From Salinilacustrithrix sp034522155 (GTDB lineage: Bacteria; Actinomycetota; Acidimicrobiia; Acidimicrobiales; Salinilacustritrichaceae), in assembly GCA_034522155.1 (NCBI GenBank), contig JAXHLP010000012.1:62001-126000 (forward strand): a DNA stretch of 64,000 nt, in the 5' to 3' direction. Made by a program: the position numbers and the translations under genes. Shown in pieces: positions 8,415-15,649 of the stretch (positions are counted from its first letter, which is position 1; each line of letters starts with the position of its first letter). A model generated the notes under the pieces. The model had not been told where the DNA came from and searched no databases. It saw only the letters and a list, made by a program, of their open reading frames with translations.

Positions 8415-8789
8415 ATGCATGTCCCCGACGACCTCCGGTACTCGTCCGACCACGAATGGGTCCGCACCGATGGCGGCAAGCTCCGGGTCGGCATCACCGA
8501 CTACGCCCAGGACGCCCTCGGCGACGTGGTGTTCGTCGACCTGCCCGACGTGGGCACGGCCGTCACCTCCGGCGAATCGGTGGCCGAGGTCGAGTCGACC
8601 AAGTCGGTCTCCGACATCTACGCCCCGGTTGGTGGCACCATCGTCGAGGTGAACGACGAACTCGGCGACGCCCCGGAGCGGCTCAACGACGACCCCTATG
8701 GTGACGGCTGGCTCTTCGTGATCGAGACCGAGGACGACGGTGCCGAGCTGCTCGACGCCGCTGCCTACAAGTCACTGATCGACGGCTGA
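8415..8789 (+). CDS. gcvH: Glycine cleavage system H protein
   Basis: 124 residues; Lys63 in ESTKSVSD is the lipoyl attachment site, and HEWVR and GVGTAVTSGE-type segments of the hammerhead fold are present. The lipoylated protein carries the aminomethyl group from the P protein (gcvP, 22146) to the T protein (gcvT, 13053). It lies 11 bases behind pgsA and five before the FHA gene, so it is probably transcribed with both. Its separation from gcvT by the FHA-MerR-nuclease genes is the usual actinobacterial arrangement. Confidence 0.97.
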   Translation: MHVPDDLRYSSDHEWVRTDGGKLRVGITDYAQDALGDVVFVDLPDVGTAVTSGESVAEVESTKSVSDIYAPVGGTIVEVNDELGDAPERLNDDPYGDGWLFVIETEDDGAELLDAAAYKSLIDG

Positions 8790-8794
8790 GGCCG

Positions 8795-9274
8795 GTGGCG
8801 GACAACGTCTTCTGCACCACCTGCGGGCATGCGAACCCGCTCGGAGCGAACTTCTGCTCCTCGTGTGGCGCCGCGCTCGAGAATCGCGCGGGTGACGACT
8901 CCACCATCACCTTCCACGCCGACCCCGCCACCGAAGGCCCCGACGACCCCGAGGTCGACCTGAACGAGATCCCCACCGGTGTGGGCGCTCTCGTGGTCCG
9001 ACGGGGCCGCAACGCCGGGAGCCGCTACGTGCTCGACGGCGACGTGACCACCGCCGGCCGTCATCCGGAGAGCGACATCTTCCTCGACGACGTGACCGTG
9101 TCCCGACGTCACGTCGAGATCAGCAGGTCGGGCAGCGACTACACGGTGCGCGACTCGGGCTCGCTCAACGGGACCTACGTGAACCGCAACCGGGTCGAGG
9201 AGGCGCCGCTGCGCGACGGCGACGAGCTCCAGATCGGGTCGTTCAAACTCGTCTTCGTCCACGGGGACGGCTGA
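8795..9274 (+). CDS. garA: GarA/OdhI-like FHA-domain regulator with N-terminal zinc ribbon
   Basis: 159 residues. The first 24 contain a CxxC...CxxC zinc ribbon (CTTCG and CSSCG) and the last 95 a forkhead-associated domain with GRHPESDI, SRRHVEI and SLNGTYVN, the phosphothreonine-binding loop residues. GarA and OdhI bind and inhibit 2-oxoglutarate dehydrogenase and glutamate dehydrogenase until phosphorylated by PknB/PknG. Those proteins have a phosphorylatable ETTS motif at the N-terminus; here I see a zinc ribbon instead and no clear ETTS, so the control may differ. The gcvH-FHA-MerR order supports orthology. Confidence 0.85.
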   Translation: MADNVFCTTCGHANPLGANFCSSCGAALENRAGDDSTITFHADPATEGPDDPEVDLNEIPTGVGALVVRRGRNAGSRYVLDGDVTTAGRHPESDIFLDDVTVSRRHVEISRSGSDYTVRDSGSLNGTYVNRNRVEEAPLRDGDELQIGSFKLVFVHGDG

Positions 9275-9280
9275 GCTGCC

Positions 9281-10180
9281 ATGGCCGAGCGTGCCCACCT
9301 GTCGATCGGCGAGGTCCTGTCGCTCGTCCAGGAGGACTTCCCCGACGTCACGATCTCCAAGATCCGATTCCTCGAGTCGCAGGGCCTGCTCGACCCCGAG
9401 CGCACCCCGTCGGGCTATCGCAAGTTCTACGACACCGACATCGAGCGTCTGGAGTGGATCCTCGCCCAGCAGCGCGACAACTTCCTGCCGCTGAAGGTCA
9501 TCCGCGAGCGTCTCGACGAGTGGGACGCCACCGGCACCCGCCCGGATCCCGAGCAGCAGACGCCGTCGACGGATGACCTGCCGGCATCGGCCGTCGCCGG
9601 CACCGCCACCGGCGCCGAGGACACCTCGAACGGTGGCGGCCCCCGGCGCGCGGCGTCGACACTGGCGGCCTCGTCGGCCATGGAGGTCATGTCGGGGGGC
9701 TCGAGGCCTGGGCCGGGATCAGCAGCGGTGCCGTCACCCGGGCCGACGCCCGGCGGCGAGGCCGAGCACGGGTCCGAGGTCGAACCGCTCGTGGGCCCGC
9801 CGTCGACCGCGCTGACCGCCGACGAGCTCGCCGCGCGATGCGACGTCTCCGTGGCGGTGGTCGACGAGCTCGAGAGCTACGGCATGATCGACTCGCGCCG
9901 CATCGGGCCCGACACCTACTTCGACCCCGGGGCCTCCGCGATCGTCGAGGCCTGTCGGCAGTTCCTCGACAACGGGGTCGAGGTGCGGCACCTTCGCATG
10001 TACAAGATCGCCGCCGAGCGCGAGGCCGGGGTCTTCGAGCAGCTCGTCATGCCGCTGCTCAAGCAGCGCAATCCCGAGGCGCGCTCACGGGCAGTCGAGA
10101 CGGTGAACGCCTTGGCGGACGCCGGTGAGGCGCTCCATGCCGCCCTGCTCCGCAAGGTGCTCAGCGACACCCTCCCGTAG
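9281..10180 (+). CDS. ftsR: MerR-family regulator, FtsR/Rv1828-like
   Basis: 299 residues. The N-terminal winged HTH shows LSIGEVLSLV, SKIRFLESQGLL and PSGYRKFYDTDIERLEWIL, the MerR DNA-binding pattern. A roughly 90-residue Pro/Gly/Ser-rich linker follows, then a C-terminal domain beginning LTADELAARC that resembles a second effector or HTH-like module. The corynebacterial orthologue FtsR activates ftsZ, and Rv1828 lies at the same position in M. tuberculosis. No metal-binding cysteines typical of metal-sensing MerR proteins are present. Six bases separate it from the FHA gene. Confidence 0.85.
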   Translation: MAERAHLSIGEVLSLVQEDFPDVTISKIRFLESQGLLDPERTPSGYRKFYDTDIERLEWILAQQRDNFLPLKVIRERLDEWDATGTRPDPEQQTPSTDDLPASAVAGTATGAEDTSNGGGPRRAASTLAASSAMEVMSGGSRPGPGSAAVPSPGPTPGGEAEHGSEVEPLVGPPSTALTADELAARCDVSVAVVDELESYGMIDSRRIGPDTYFDPGASAIVEACRQFLDNGVEVRHLRMYKIAAEREAGVFEQLVMPLLKQRNPEARSRAVETVNALADAGEALHAALLRKVLSDTLP

Positions 10181-10239
10181 CCCAGGGGGTGCCCGCGACG
10201 CGGGGACGGGTCCCGGTGTCCAACGATAGGGTGGCCTCG

Positions 10240-10746
10240 ATGACCGTTGAGATGGAGCTGGTCGGAGTCCGCGTCGACATGCCGTCCAACACGCCCGTGC
10301 TCCTGCTCCGCGAGCAGGAGGGGGATCGGCGCCTCCTGGCCATCATGATCGGTGGCCCCGAGGCACAGGCGATCGCGTTCGCACTCGATGGTGTGGAGAC
10401 GCGCCGGCCCATGACCCACGATCTGATCACCACGCTGATCGACGAGCTCGGAGCGCACATCGACCACATCATCATCTCGGCACTGCGCGACGACATCTTC
10501 TACGCGGACCTCGTCCTGTCCACCGAGGAGGACACCCGCGTCGTGTCGGCCCGACCGAGCGACGCCATGGCCATCGCCGTGCGCGTCGGCACACCCGTCT
10601 ACGCCGAGGAGGCCGTCCTCGCCGAGGTCGGCTACATCGAGGAGGACGAGGACGACGACGAGGACGACGACCGCAACCCGGAAGAGGTCGTCGAGGAGTT
10701 CCGTGAGTTCATCGACCAGGTGAACCCCGAGGACTTCGCTTCCTAG
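10240..10746 (+). CDS. Bifunctional nuclease family (DUF151) protein
   Basis: 168 residues with the conserved DUF151 core: VELVGVRVD, IMIGGPEAQAIAFAL, RPMTHDLI and SARPSDAMAIAVR. The C-terminal 40 residues are highly acidic (EDEDDDEDDD). The start at 10240 gives the family N-terminus; the frame extends 51 bases upstream without homology. Plant and bacterial members have RNase/DNase activity. The last six codons plus one base (P-E-D-F-A-S) lie inside the 19-bp direct repeat that bounds a decayed element, so the stop codon TAG seen here may come from the incoming DNA while the right-hand copy is followed by TGA. Confidence 0.9.
   Translation: MTVEMELVGVRVDMPSNTPVLLLREQEGDRRLLAIMIGGPEAQAIAFALDGVETRRPMTHDLITTLIDELGAHIDHIIISALRDDIFYADLVLSTEEDTRVVSARPSDAMAIAVRVGTPVYAEEAVLAEVGYIEEDEDDDEDDDRNPEEVVEEFREFIDQVNPEDFAS
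10726..10744 (+). repeat. Left attachment-site-like direct repeat (attL)
   Basis: CCCGAGGACTTCGCTTCCT, the 3' end of the bifunctional nuclease gene. It is repeated without mismatch at 12230-12248 in the same orientation, and the sequences diverge immediately outside on both sides. Integrases often use gene 3' ends because the element restores them. Confidence 0.75.
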
Positions 10747-11093
10747 CGCACCAGCCATCAGCGAACCAGACAGGCATGCGCGACACGCTGGCTGTACGCG
10801 GATTCGGGTGGCGGAACCGGATCGCTGCATTCGCGATAGCCACGCTGATCGTGTTCTGCTGCGCATCAGCCCGGTCAGCGATCGGTCTGACTGCGGCAAT
10901 CGAGCCACGGTCGCACCGCGTCCGACCGTTCGGCGAGCTTGCCGGACCCGGGCACGCGTGTCCTTGTCCAGCTCAGGATCCAGTCGCTCACGTGCGACTT
11001 GATCGAACGTCCTGTCCCCGCCGATCTCGTCGACAGACGGCATCAGCTGCGCCACCGCAGACTCCGAGGTGACGGCGCACCACGCCGACGCGT

Positions 11094-11187
11094 TCGCGGA
11101 GATCGTCGCGACTGGCTGCAGGCGTGGCCATCCTGCGTGCACGTGAGCCGGAGTCGCCCCGTCGCGCGTCGCGGAGATCGTCGCGAC
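11094..11187. repeat. Pair of 19-bp direct repeats inside the element
   Basis: TCGCGGAGATCGTCGCGAC occurs at 11094-11112 and 11169-11187, 75 bases apart. Each copy itself has inverted ends (TCGCG/CGCGA). Such pairs near an element end can be integrase arm sites or repressor sites; the spacing is also a multiple of three, so a duplicated coding segment is an alternative. Confidence 0.6.
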
Positions 11188-11204
11188 CCCTCCCCGTTTT
11201 CGTG

Positions 11205-11497
11205 CCCGCTGACCTGGCCGTCCGCGGCCCGCTGCGAGCGCTCGTAGGTGCGGCCCGAGCCGAGCCCGACCGCCGTGGCCACGTCGTCGCGGGCTGCGCT
11301 CGACCCCTTCCGGGTCACTTGTCCGAGAGGGTGTCCGTGCCGCCTGCGCTGATCGACGCAGCCGCCCGCTGCCGTTCCCGCGCCAGCGCCTCGTACCGCG
11401 CCTGCAACGTGCGCCCCAGGATCGTCCGCTGGCCGTCGAAACGGTGCCCACGGGCACCACGCCACCAACTGGTGGCACGCGAGAACGCCCCGGCCAT
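11205..11497 (-). pseudogene. Frameshifted fragment resembling a ParB-type/HTH DNA-binding protein
   Basis: In one minus frame (11497 to 11315) the text TILGRTLQARYEALARERQ is read and ends at a stop; in the next frame, from about 11318 downward, SSAARDDVATAVGLGSGRTY continues. Together they resemble the spacer-plus-HTH region of actinobacterial ParB-like or replication-associated proteins, which carry an ARDxVAxAVGxGSGRTYER-like recognition helix. A one-base shift near 11316 explains the break. Assignment rests on remembered family patterns, not a search. Confidence 0.45.
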
Positions 11498-11509
11498 CGG
11501 GCCGGGGCG
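11486..11509. terminator. GC-rich hairpin, probable terminator of the minus-strand element genes
   Basis: Perfect ten-base arms CGCCCCGGCC and GGCCGGGGCG around the loop ATCG. It lies about 25 bases past the end of the zinc-ribbon frame on the minus strand. A T run is absent, as usual in high-GC actinobacterial terminators. Confidence 0.6.
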
Positions 11510-11533
11510 CTTCGTCGTCGGGTCAGGTGACGC

Positions 11534-11822
11534 TCAGCGTTCGCCCGCCTCGTGGTTCGCCTGGCGCTCGGCGCGGCGCACACACTGGCGACAGTGGCCG
11601 TCGACGGTGCCCTCGCGTTCGGCCAGGGCCACCGCGCCGGGGACCGTCAACCAGTGGTTGCTGGCCCGCTTGCACAGTGCCGGCACCGACGACGTTCGGC
11701 AGCTCGTCCGACACCGCTCGGCAGCGGACGAGATGCACCCGCGCCATGGACCCGTGGCCGTCGACGGCGCGGACCCACTTGTCGCCAACTTGTACGGCCA
11801 CGATGTCGGGGAGGCCGCTCAC
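11534..11822 (-). pseudogene. Frameshifted small zinc-ribbon protein of the element
   Basis: A GTG at 11822 overlaps the stop of the preceding gene by four bases and opens MSGLPDIVAVQVGDKWVRAV, continuing to HLVRCRAVSDELPNVVG. After that this frame becomes Arg/Pro-rich, while the frame shifted by one base gives ALCKRASNHWLTVPGAVALA and a CRQCVRRAE ending at 11534. Joined, they make a four-cysteine zinc-ribbon protein of about 95 residues. A frameshift mutation near 11700-11720 is the simplest reading; programmed frameshifting is possible, though no slippery heptamer was seen. Small zinc-ribbon proteins of this kind are common in actinobacterial prophages and conjugative elements. Confidence 0.5.
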
Positions 11823-12127
11823 GACTCGATCCCGAACATGGCCAGGTGCGCCGGCGTGGTGTAGCCCAGCCTGCCGAGCACGATCCGCCGCTCCGCCTCG
11901 ACGAGCCCGGCGACAGTCTCACCTACGCCCTCGTCGTCGGCGAGCCACGCCTCGACCAGATCGTCCCGCAGTCGCCCGAGCGCTTCCGGTGCGCCGTAGT
12001 TGGCCCAGTCCAGACTCTCCTCGCCCGCCTCGTGTTCGATGCTGTCGACGACGGCCGCTATGGCGCCCGGCTGGTAGCCGAACCGCTCGAGGATGCCGGC
12101 CGTCTCGGCCGCTGTCGTAGTGCCCAT
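11819..12127 (-). CDS. Hypothetical 102-residue protein of the element
   Basis: Begins MGTTTAAETAGILERFGYQP and is mostly acidic and alpha-helical, with two predicted helical hairpins (SIEHEAGEESLDWANYGAPE; AERRIVLGRLGYTTPAHLAM). GGAG lies eight bases before the ATG and the codons are typical of the genome. It overlaps the following zinc-ribbon frame. No family is recognised. It is the only undamaged gene within the att-bounded segment. Confidence 0.65.
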   Translation of the reverse strand: MGTTTAAETAGILERFGYQPGAIAAVVDSIEHEAGEESLDWANYGAPEALGRLRDDLVEAWLADDEGVGETVAGLVEAERRIVLGRLGYTTPAHLAMFGIES

Positions 12128-12229
12128 GTCGTTGCTCTCCTGCTCGTGGTTCCAAGGGAAATCCCGCAGCACAACGCTCCGGGCCGAGCAGGGGAAACGT
12201 GAATCCGCACACCGTTCTCTCTCCGGAGT

Positions 12230-12248
12230 CCCGAGGACTTCGCTTCCT
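12230..12248 (+). repeat. Right attachment-site-like direct repeat (attR)
   Basis: Perfect second copy of the 19-bp sequence at the 3' end of the bifunctional nuclease gene. It is followed by GAGGAAGG, so in the same reading phase this copy would end the protein with TGA instead of TAG, showing that the gene's 3' end is duplicated. Confidence 0.75.
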
Positions 12249-12268
12249 GAGGAAGGTTCGCGCCGCCC

Positions 12269-12400
12269 GTGGCGAAGCTCACCCCGCGCCGTAGCCCCGG
12301 CGAGGTGCTGATCGCGATCGACCCGCCAGCCCAGCTCCAGGCGCTGCGCGACGATGCCGGCGTGCCCCGCTCGCCCGGCCAGGATCGACCGACCGGTTGA
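12269..12400 (+). CDS. Possible 43-residue ORF downstream of attR
   Basis: A GTG-initiated frame (MAKLTPRRSPGEVLIAIDPP) with AGGAAGG 12 bases upstream. Codon usage looks coding (high GC3) but the product matches nothing I know. It may be a small native gene that followed the nuclease before the insertion, or part of the element's right flank. Confidence 0.25.
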   Translation: MAKLTPRRSPGEVLIAIDPPAQLQALRDDAGVPRSPGQDRPTG

Positions 12401-12432
12401 CCTCGGCGCAGACCGGTCGTACCATTCTCCGC

Positions 12433-12462
12433 ACCACACAGACGTAATTTCGCTGCTGTGGT
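12433..12462. promoter_or_regulatory. Interrupted dyad upstream of merR
   Basis: ACCACA at 12433 and TGTGGT at 12457 are inverted, with further pairing toward the centre (CAG and CTG) around an AT-rich core ACGTAATTT. It lies 38 bases before the merR ATG. It could be the promoter/operator of merR, since the insertion has cut this gene off from the upstream operon. Confidence 0.35.
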
Positions 12463-12499
12463 ACACCACGCGATCAACGGGCACGATCAGGACGGCACC

Positions 12500-12991
12500 A
12501 TGAGCGAGGCATTCGTCGACGGCTTCTCGGGCAAGAAGGCAGCCGAGGTGGTGGGCATCACCTACCGTCAGCTCGACTACTGGGCCCGCACCGACCTCAT
12601 CCGGCCGTCGCTGGCCGACGCCACCGGATCGGGGAGTCGGCGCCGCTACAGCTACAAGGACCTGCTCGAACTGAAGGTCATCAAACGCCTCCTCGACGCG
12701 GGCATCAAGCTCGAGTCGATCCGCGACGCCTTCGACTACCTGCGCGAGCAGCTCGGCGAGGATGTGGCCTCGGCTCACCTCGTCATCTCGGGAAGCTCGG
12801 CCATCCTCGTCCGTGAGGGCGAGCTCGTCGATGTCGTGAACAAGCACCAGGGTCAAGGTGTGCTCAACCTGCTGCCCATGGACGGCGTCGTCGAGGAGCT
12901 CGACGCCGCCGTGGCCGAGTTCGTGCCCCCAGCCGGCCCGTCCGGGCCGTCCGACGAGCCGACCGACACCGCCGGCGAGGCTGCCCAGTAG
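12500..12991 (+). CDS. MerR-family regulator, Rv1830-like
   Basis: 163 residues with the MerR HTH: KKAAEVVGITYRQLDYWARTDLI and RRRYSYKDLLELKVIKRLL, followed by the coiled DIRDAFDYLREQL-type dimerisation helix and a compact C-terminal domain (SSAILVREGELVDVVNKH). The ATG at 12500 is preferred over one 42 bases upstream, which would cross the dyad at 12433-12462. In M. tuberculosis the matching gene follows the DUF151 gene directly. It ends 61 bases before gcvT. Confidence 0.85.
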   Translation: MSEAFVDGFSGKKAAEVVGITYRQLDYWARTDLIRPSLADATGSGSRRRYSYKDLLELKVIKRLLDAGIKLESIRDAFDYLREQLGEDVASAHLVISGSSAILVREGELVDVVNKHQGQGVLNLLPMDGVVEELDAAVAEFVPPAGPSGPSDEPTDTAGEAAQ

Positions 12992-13001
12992 CGCACTTTT
13001 C

Positions 13002-13027
13002 GCTCGATCCCCGGTTTCCGGGGGAGC
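13002..13027 (+). terminator. Hairpin between merR and gcvT
   Basis: CCCCGG and CCGGGG around TTT, extended by outer GCTC and GAGC with a three-base bulge. It may end merR transcription or act as an attenuator before gcvT; there is no T run. Confidence 0.45.
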
Positions 13028-13052
13028 GGGCCGGTTCTGCAAGGATCCGGCC

Positions 13053-14093
13053 ATGAAGCACTCACCGCTCGACGAGGCTCACCGCGCGCTCGGAGCCAAG
13101 CTCGTTCCTTTCGGTGGCTGGAAGATGCCGCTGGCCTATGCCGACGGGACCGTGGCCGAGCACAAGGCCTGCCGCACGGGCGCCGTGGCCTTCGACGTGT
13201 CGCACCTCGGCACGGTGCGGCTCACGGGCGGCGATGCGTTCGACCGGTTGCAGACCACGCTCACCAACGACCTGCACCGCATCGGACCCGGCAAGGCCCA
13301 GTACACCCATCTGCTCGACGGGGACGACGCATCGGTGCTCGACGACATCATCGTCTGGTGGGTGGACGACGAGCGCTTCGACGTGATCCCCAATGCCTCC
13401 AACACCGACCAGGTGCTCGAGGCGATCGGCGGCGATGACGTCACCGACACCCGGGCCGTGGTGGCGATCCAGGGCCCGGAGGCACGCGATCGGCTGGGTG
13501 AGGTCAGCACTGACGCGGCTGCGGTCGGCCGGTTCTGCGTTGGGCGTTTCACCTGGGAGGGCCACGACTGTGTCGTCGCCGGCACCGGCTACACGGGTGA
13601 GGCCGGCGTCGAGTGCGCAGTGCCCACCGAGGTCGCGAGCTCGTTCTGGTCGGCGGTGATGGACGGCGGGATCGAGCCCGCCGGGCTCGGTGCCCGCGAC
13701 ACCCTGCGCCTCGAGGCCGGGCTGCCGCTCCACGGTCACGAACTCGGCGCGGGCATCACACCGTTGCAGGCCGGGCTCGGCTGGGTCGTGCGCTGGGACA
13801 CCGAGTTCCGGGGCAAGGCTGCGCTCGAGGCCGAGAAGGCGCGTGGCGTGGCCCGGCGGATCCGGGGATTGCGCTGCGAGGGCCGGCGCCCACCGCGGGA
13901 CGGCAACCCGGTGCTGGTCGGAGGCGCGGAGGTCGGGGTCGTGACCAGCGGCAACTTCTCGCCGATGCTCGAGACGGGCATCGCCATGGCGTTCCTGCCC
14001 CCCGACGTCGCCGACGGCACGAGCGTCGAGATCGACGTGCGTGGCAAGCCGGTCGCCGCCGAGGTGGTCTCGATGCCCTTCTGGACGCGCTGA
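13053..14093 (+). CDS. gcvT: Glycine cleavage system T protein (aminomethyltransferase)
   Basis: 346 residues, close to the usual length. Landmarks are PFGGWKMPL, the folate-site segment VAFDVSHLG, QGPEARDRL, GTGYTGEAGVE, ARDTLRLEAGLPLHGHEL and the C-terminal GVVTSGNFSPML. It releases ammonia from the aminomethyl group on lipoyl-GcvH and passes the one-carbon unit to tetrahydrofolate. AAGGA lies six bases before the ATG. No glycine aptamer is seen ahead of it, unlike gcvP. YgfZ, a relative, is excluded by the complete folate-site residues and overall likeness. Confidence 0.92.
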   Translation: MKHSPLDEAHRALGAKLVPFGGWKMPLAYADGTVAEHKACRTGAVAFDVSHLGTVRLTGGDAFDRLQTTLTNDLHRIGPGKAQYTHLLDGDDASVLDDIIVWWVDDERFDVIPNASNTDQVLEAIGGDDVTDTRAVVAIQGPEARDRLGEVSTDAAAVGRFCVGRFTWEGHDCVVAGTGYTGEAGVECAVPTEVASSFWSAVMDGGIEPAGLGARDTLRLEAGLPLHGHELGAGITPLQAGLGWVVRWDTEFRGKAALEAEKARGVARRIRGLRCEGRRPPRDGNPVLVGGAEVGVVTSGNFSPMLETGIAMAFLPPDVADGTSVEIDVRGKPVAAEVVSMPFWTR

Positions 14094-14095
14094 GT

Positions 14096-14524
14096 TCAGG
14101 CGAGCTGGCGGGCGATGGTGCCGGCGTCGTAGTAGATGCGGGCGTTGACCAGCGTGGTGTCGTCGAACTCGTAGATGCCGGCCATGCGGACCTTGAAGTG
14201 CTTCCCCGACGGCTCGACGCCGTGGAGCGAACCGAGGTGCGTCCCCGTCATCCAGTGCTCGGAGACCACGGCGTCGTCGCTGTGGTGATAGCAGATGACC
14301 TCGAAGCGCTGGTCGGGAAACGATGTGCGCCGGTCCTCGAGGTAGCCCCGCACCGCGTCGGCCCCGTCGAGCACGCGCCCGGAGGCGATCAGCTCGATGC
14401 GCGGGTGCCCGAACGTCTCGAGAACGGCCTCGATGTCGCCGCTGTTCTGAGCGTCGAGATGGCGGCGGAGCAGCTCCTCGCGGTCTGCCCGGAGCCTGTC
14501 GCTGATGGATACGACGTCGGCCAC
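14096..14524 (-). CDS. SnoaL-like polyketide cyclase/NTF2-fold protein
   Basis: 142 residues; RHLDAQNSGDIEAVLETF followed by SGRVLDGADAVRGYLEDR and WMTGTHLGSLHGVEPSGKHFK is the ester-cyclase SnoaL pattern. A catalytic aspartate such as that of SnoaL cannot be assigned with confidence. It starts eight bases after the stop of the aldolase-like gene, pointing to a two-gene operon. Only two bases separate its stop from that of gcvT on the other strand. Confidence 0.8.
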   Translation of the reverse strand: MADVVSISDRLRADREELLRRHLDAQNSGDIEAVLETFGHPRIELIASGRVLDGADAVRGYLEDRRTSFPDQRFEVICYHHSDDAVVSEHWMTGTHLGSLHGVEPSGKHFKVRMAGIYEFDDTTLVNARIYYDAGTIARQLA

Positions 14525-14531
14525 GCCCGGG

Positions 14532-15305
14532 TCAGTCCAGCAGGTCGGGCTGGTCGGCGACGATCTTGTCGTACAGGGGTTGGAAGCTGAACCAACCGGC
14601 GAGGGGCGAGCCGACCTGCTCGTGGGCCTGCGTGCAGCCGTTCTCGCCGATGAGGACGACGTCGCCGGCGGCCTCGGCCATGAGCTGGACCTCGCAGGAG
14701 CGCTCCATGGTGATGAACCACCACGCGGCCTCGTCGACGGACGCGCCGACGGTGAGCAGGCCGTGGTTGCGGAGGATGGCGGCCTTGTTGTCGCCGAGCG
14801 CGTGGGCGATGCGCTTGCCCTCCTCGACGTCGAGCACCACGCCGGTGTAGTCGTCGAAGAGCGCGTGGTCGTTGTAGAACGCGCACACGTCCTGGGTGAT
14901 CATCGACAGCTCCCGGCCCAGCGTCGACCAGGCACGTCCGTAGCGCGAATGGGTGTGGGCGGCGGCCACGGCATCGGGTCGGGCCTGGTGGATCTGGGAG
15001 TGGATGGCGAATGCGGCCTGGTTGACCGGCCAGTCGCCCTCGACCACTGCGCCGTTGTGGTCGACGAGGATGAGGTCCGACGCGCGGATCAGGTCGAAGC
15101 TGAGGCCGAACGGATTGACCCAGAACAGGTCGGGGTGCTCGGGGTCGCGGGCGGTCACGTGACCGGCGACGCCCTCGTTGAACCCGAAGCGGCCGAACAG
15201 ACGGAAGGTCGCCGCGAGCCGCTGCTTGCGGTGCAGGCGCTCGTCCTCGACCGAGTCGAACTCGGGGAAGGTGTGCGGGGTGGGGCGGGGCGGAGTGATG
15301 GTCAC
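14532..15305 (-). CDS. Class II aldolase/adducin family protein
   Basis: 257 residues. AGHVTARDPEHPD, AAHTHSRYGRAWS (zinc histidines) and ILRNHGLLTVG with its histidine are the class II aldolase/fuculose-1-phosphate aldolase landmarks. The GTG at 15305 (VTITPPRP) is chosen because GAGGAGG lies five bases before it; the longer frame upstream is Arg/Pro-rich and unlike the family. Bacterial members without a sugar-phosphate context often act on keto-acid or decarboxylation substrates, so the exact reaction stays open. It is followed by a SnoaL-like gene. Confidence 0.82.
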   Translation of the reverse strand: MTITPPRPTPHTFPEFDSVEDERLHRKQRLAATFRLFGRFGFNEGVAGHVTARDPEHPDLFWVNPFGLSFDLIRASDLILVDHNGAVVEGDWPVNQAAFAIHSQIHQARPDAVAAAHTHSRYGRAWSTLGRELSMITQDVCAFYNDHALFDDYTGVVLDVEEGKRIAHALGDNKAAILRNHGLLTVGASVDEAAWWFITMERSCEVQLMAEAAGDVVLIGENGCTQAHEQVGSPLAGWFSFQPLYDKIVADQPDLLD

Positions 15306-15463
15306 GACGGCCTCCTCGTGTCGGGTGACGTCCTCGAGTGTAGGGGTGTGTCGGCCACCGTGCCGTGGCACGCCGCCGGGCCTCGCGCCGGCAGGTCCAG
15401 GCTCACGCCGACCGGACCGCTCGAAGCGCGGCTGCGCCGAGCCGGGCGAGGCGGACATCGCCC

Positions 15464-15600
15464 ATCGCGGACGGTCACGTGCTGCTTGCCGGCCTGTGCG
15501 AACTCGGGCCAGTAGGTGGCGACGGGCTCGTCGTCGTCGACCTCGCCGCGGAGCATACTGAGCAATGCGAGAATCGAGCCGCTCGTCCTTGCGAAACCGC
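15464..15600 (-). pseudogene. Relic of a beta-lactamase-family serine hydrolase gene
   Basis: The minus strand reads ILALLSMLRGEVDDDEPVAT, followed by YWPEFAQAGKQHVTVRD, then loses homology. This matches the segment after the SxxK nucleophile in class C beta-lactamase-like esterases, where a hydrophobic helix leads to GxLDLDxPVAxYWPEFAxxGK and then to VTVRxLLxHxxGL. The nucleophile region upstream and the SxN and HxG motifs downstream are missing, so only an internal fragment is left. The rest of the 340-base gap (15306-15649) shows no gene. Confidence 0.5.
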
Positions 15601-15649
15601 GTGCCAGCGAGCGACGTCCGTGGCCGATCGCGGGCTGCTCAGCACGTTC

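Larger units (their letters stand above)
10745..12229. mobile_element. Decayed 1.5-kb integrated element between bifunctional nuclease and merR
   Basis: The segment lies between two perfect 19-bp direct repeats and separates two genes that are neighbours in other Actinobacteria (Rv1829/Rv1830 in M. tuberculosis). It holds one intact small gene, at least two reading frames that look frameshifted, a strong hairpin, and a 19-bp internal direct repeat. No complete integrase was found. The left 350 bases (10747-11090) hold an ambiguous minus-strand frame (for example TFDQVARERLDPELDKDT) without recognised domain. I read it as the relic of a larger integrative element, or a non-autonomous satellite that was mobilised in trans. 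Confidence 0.6.

Noticed and set aside
9916..11583. 555-codon minus-strand open frame spanning the nuclease gene and the element
   Set aside because: It is antisense to the nuclease and FtsR genes over its downstream half; only small parts within the element look protein-like, in different frames.
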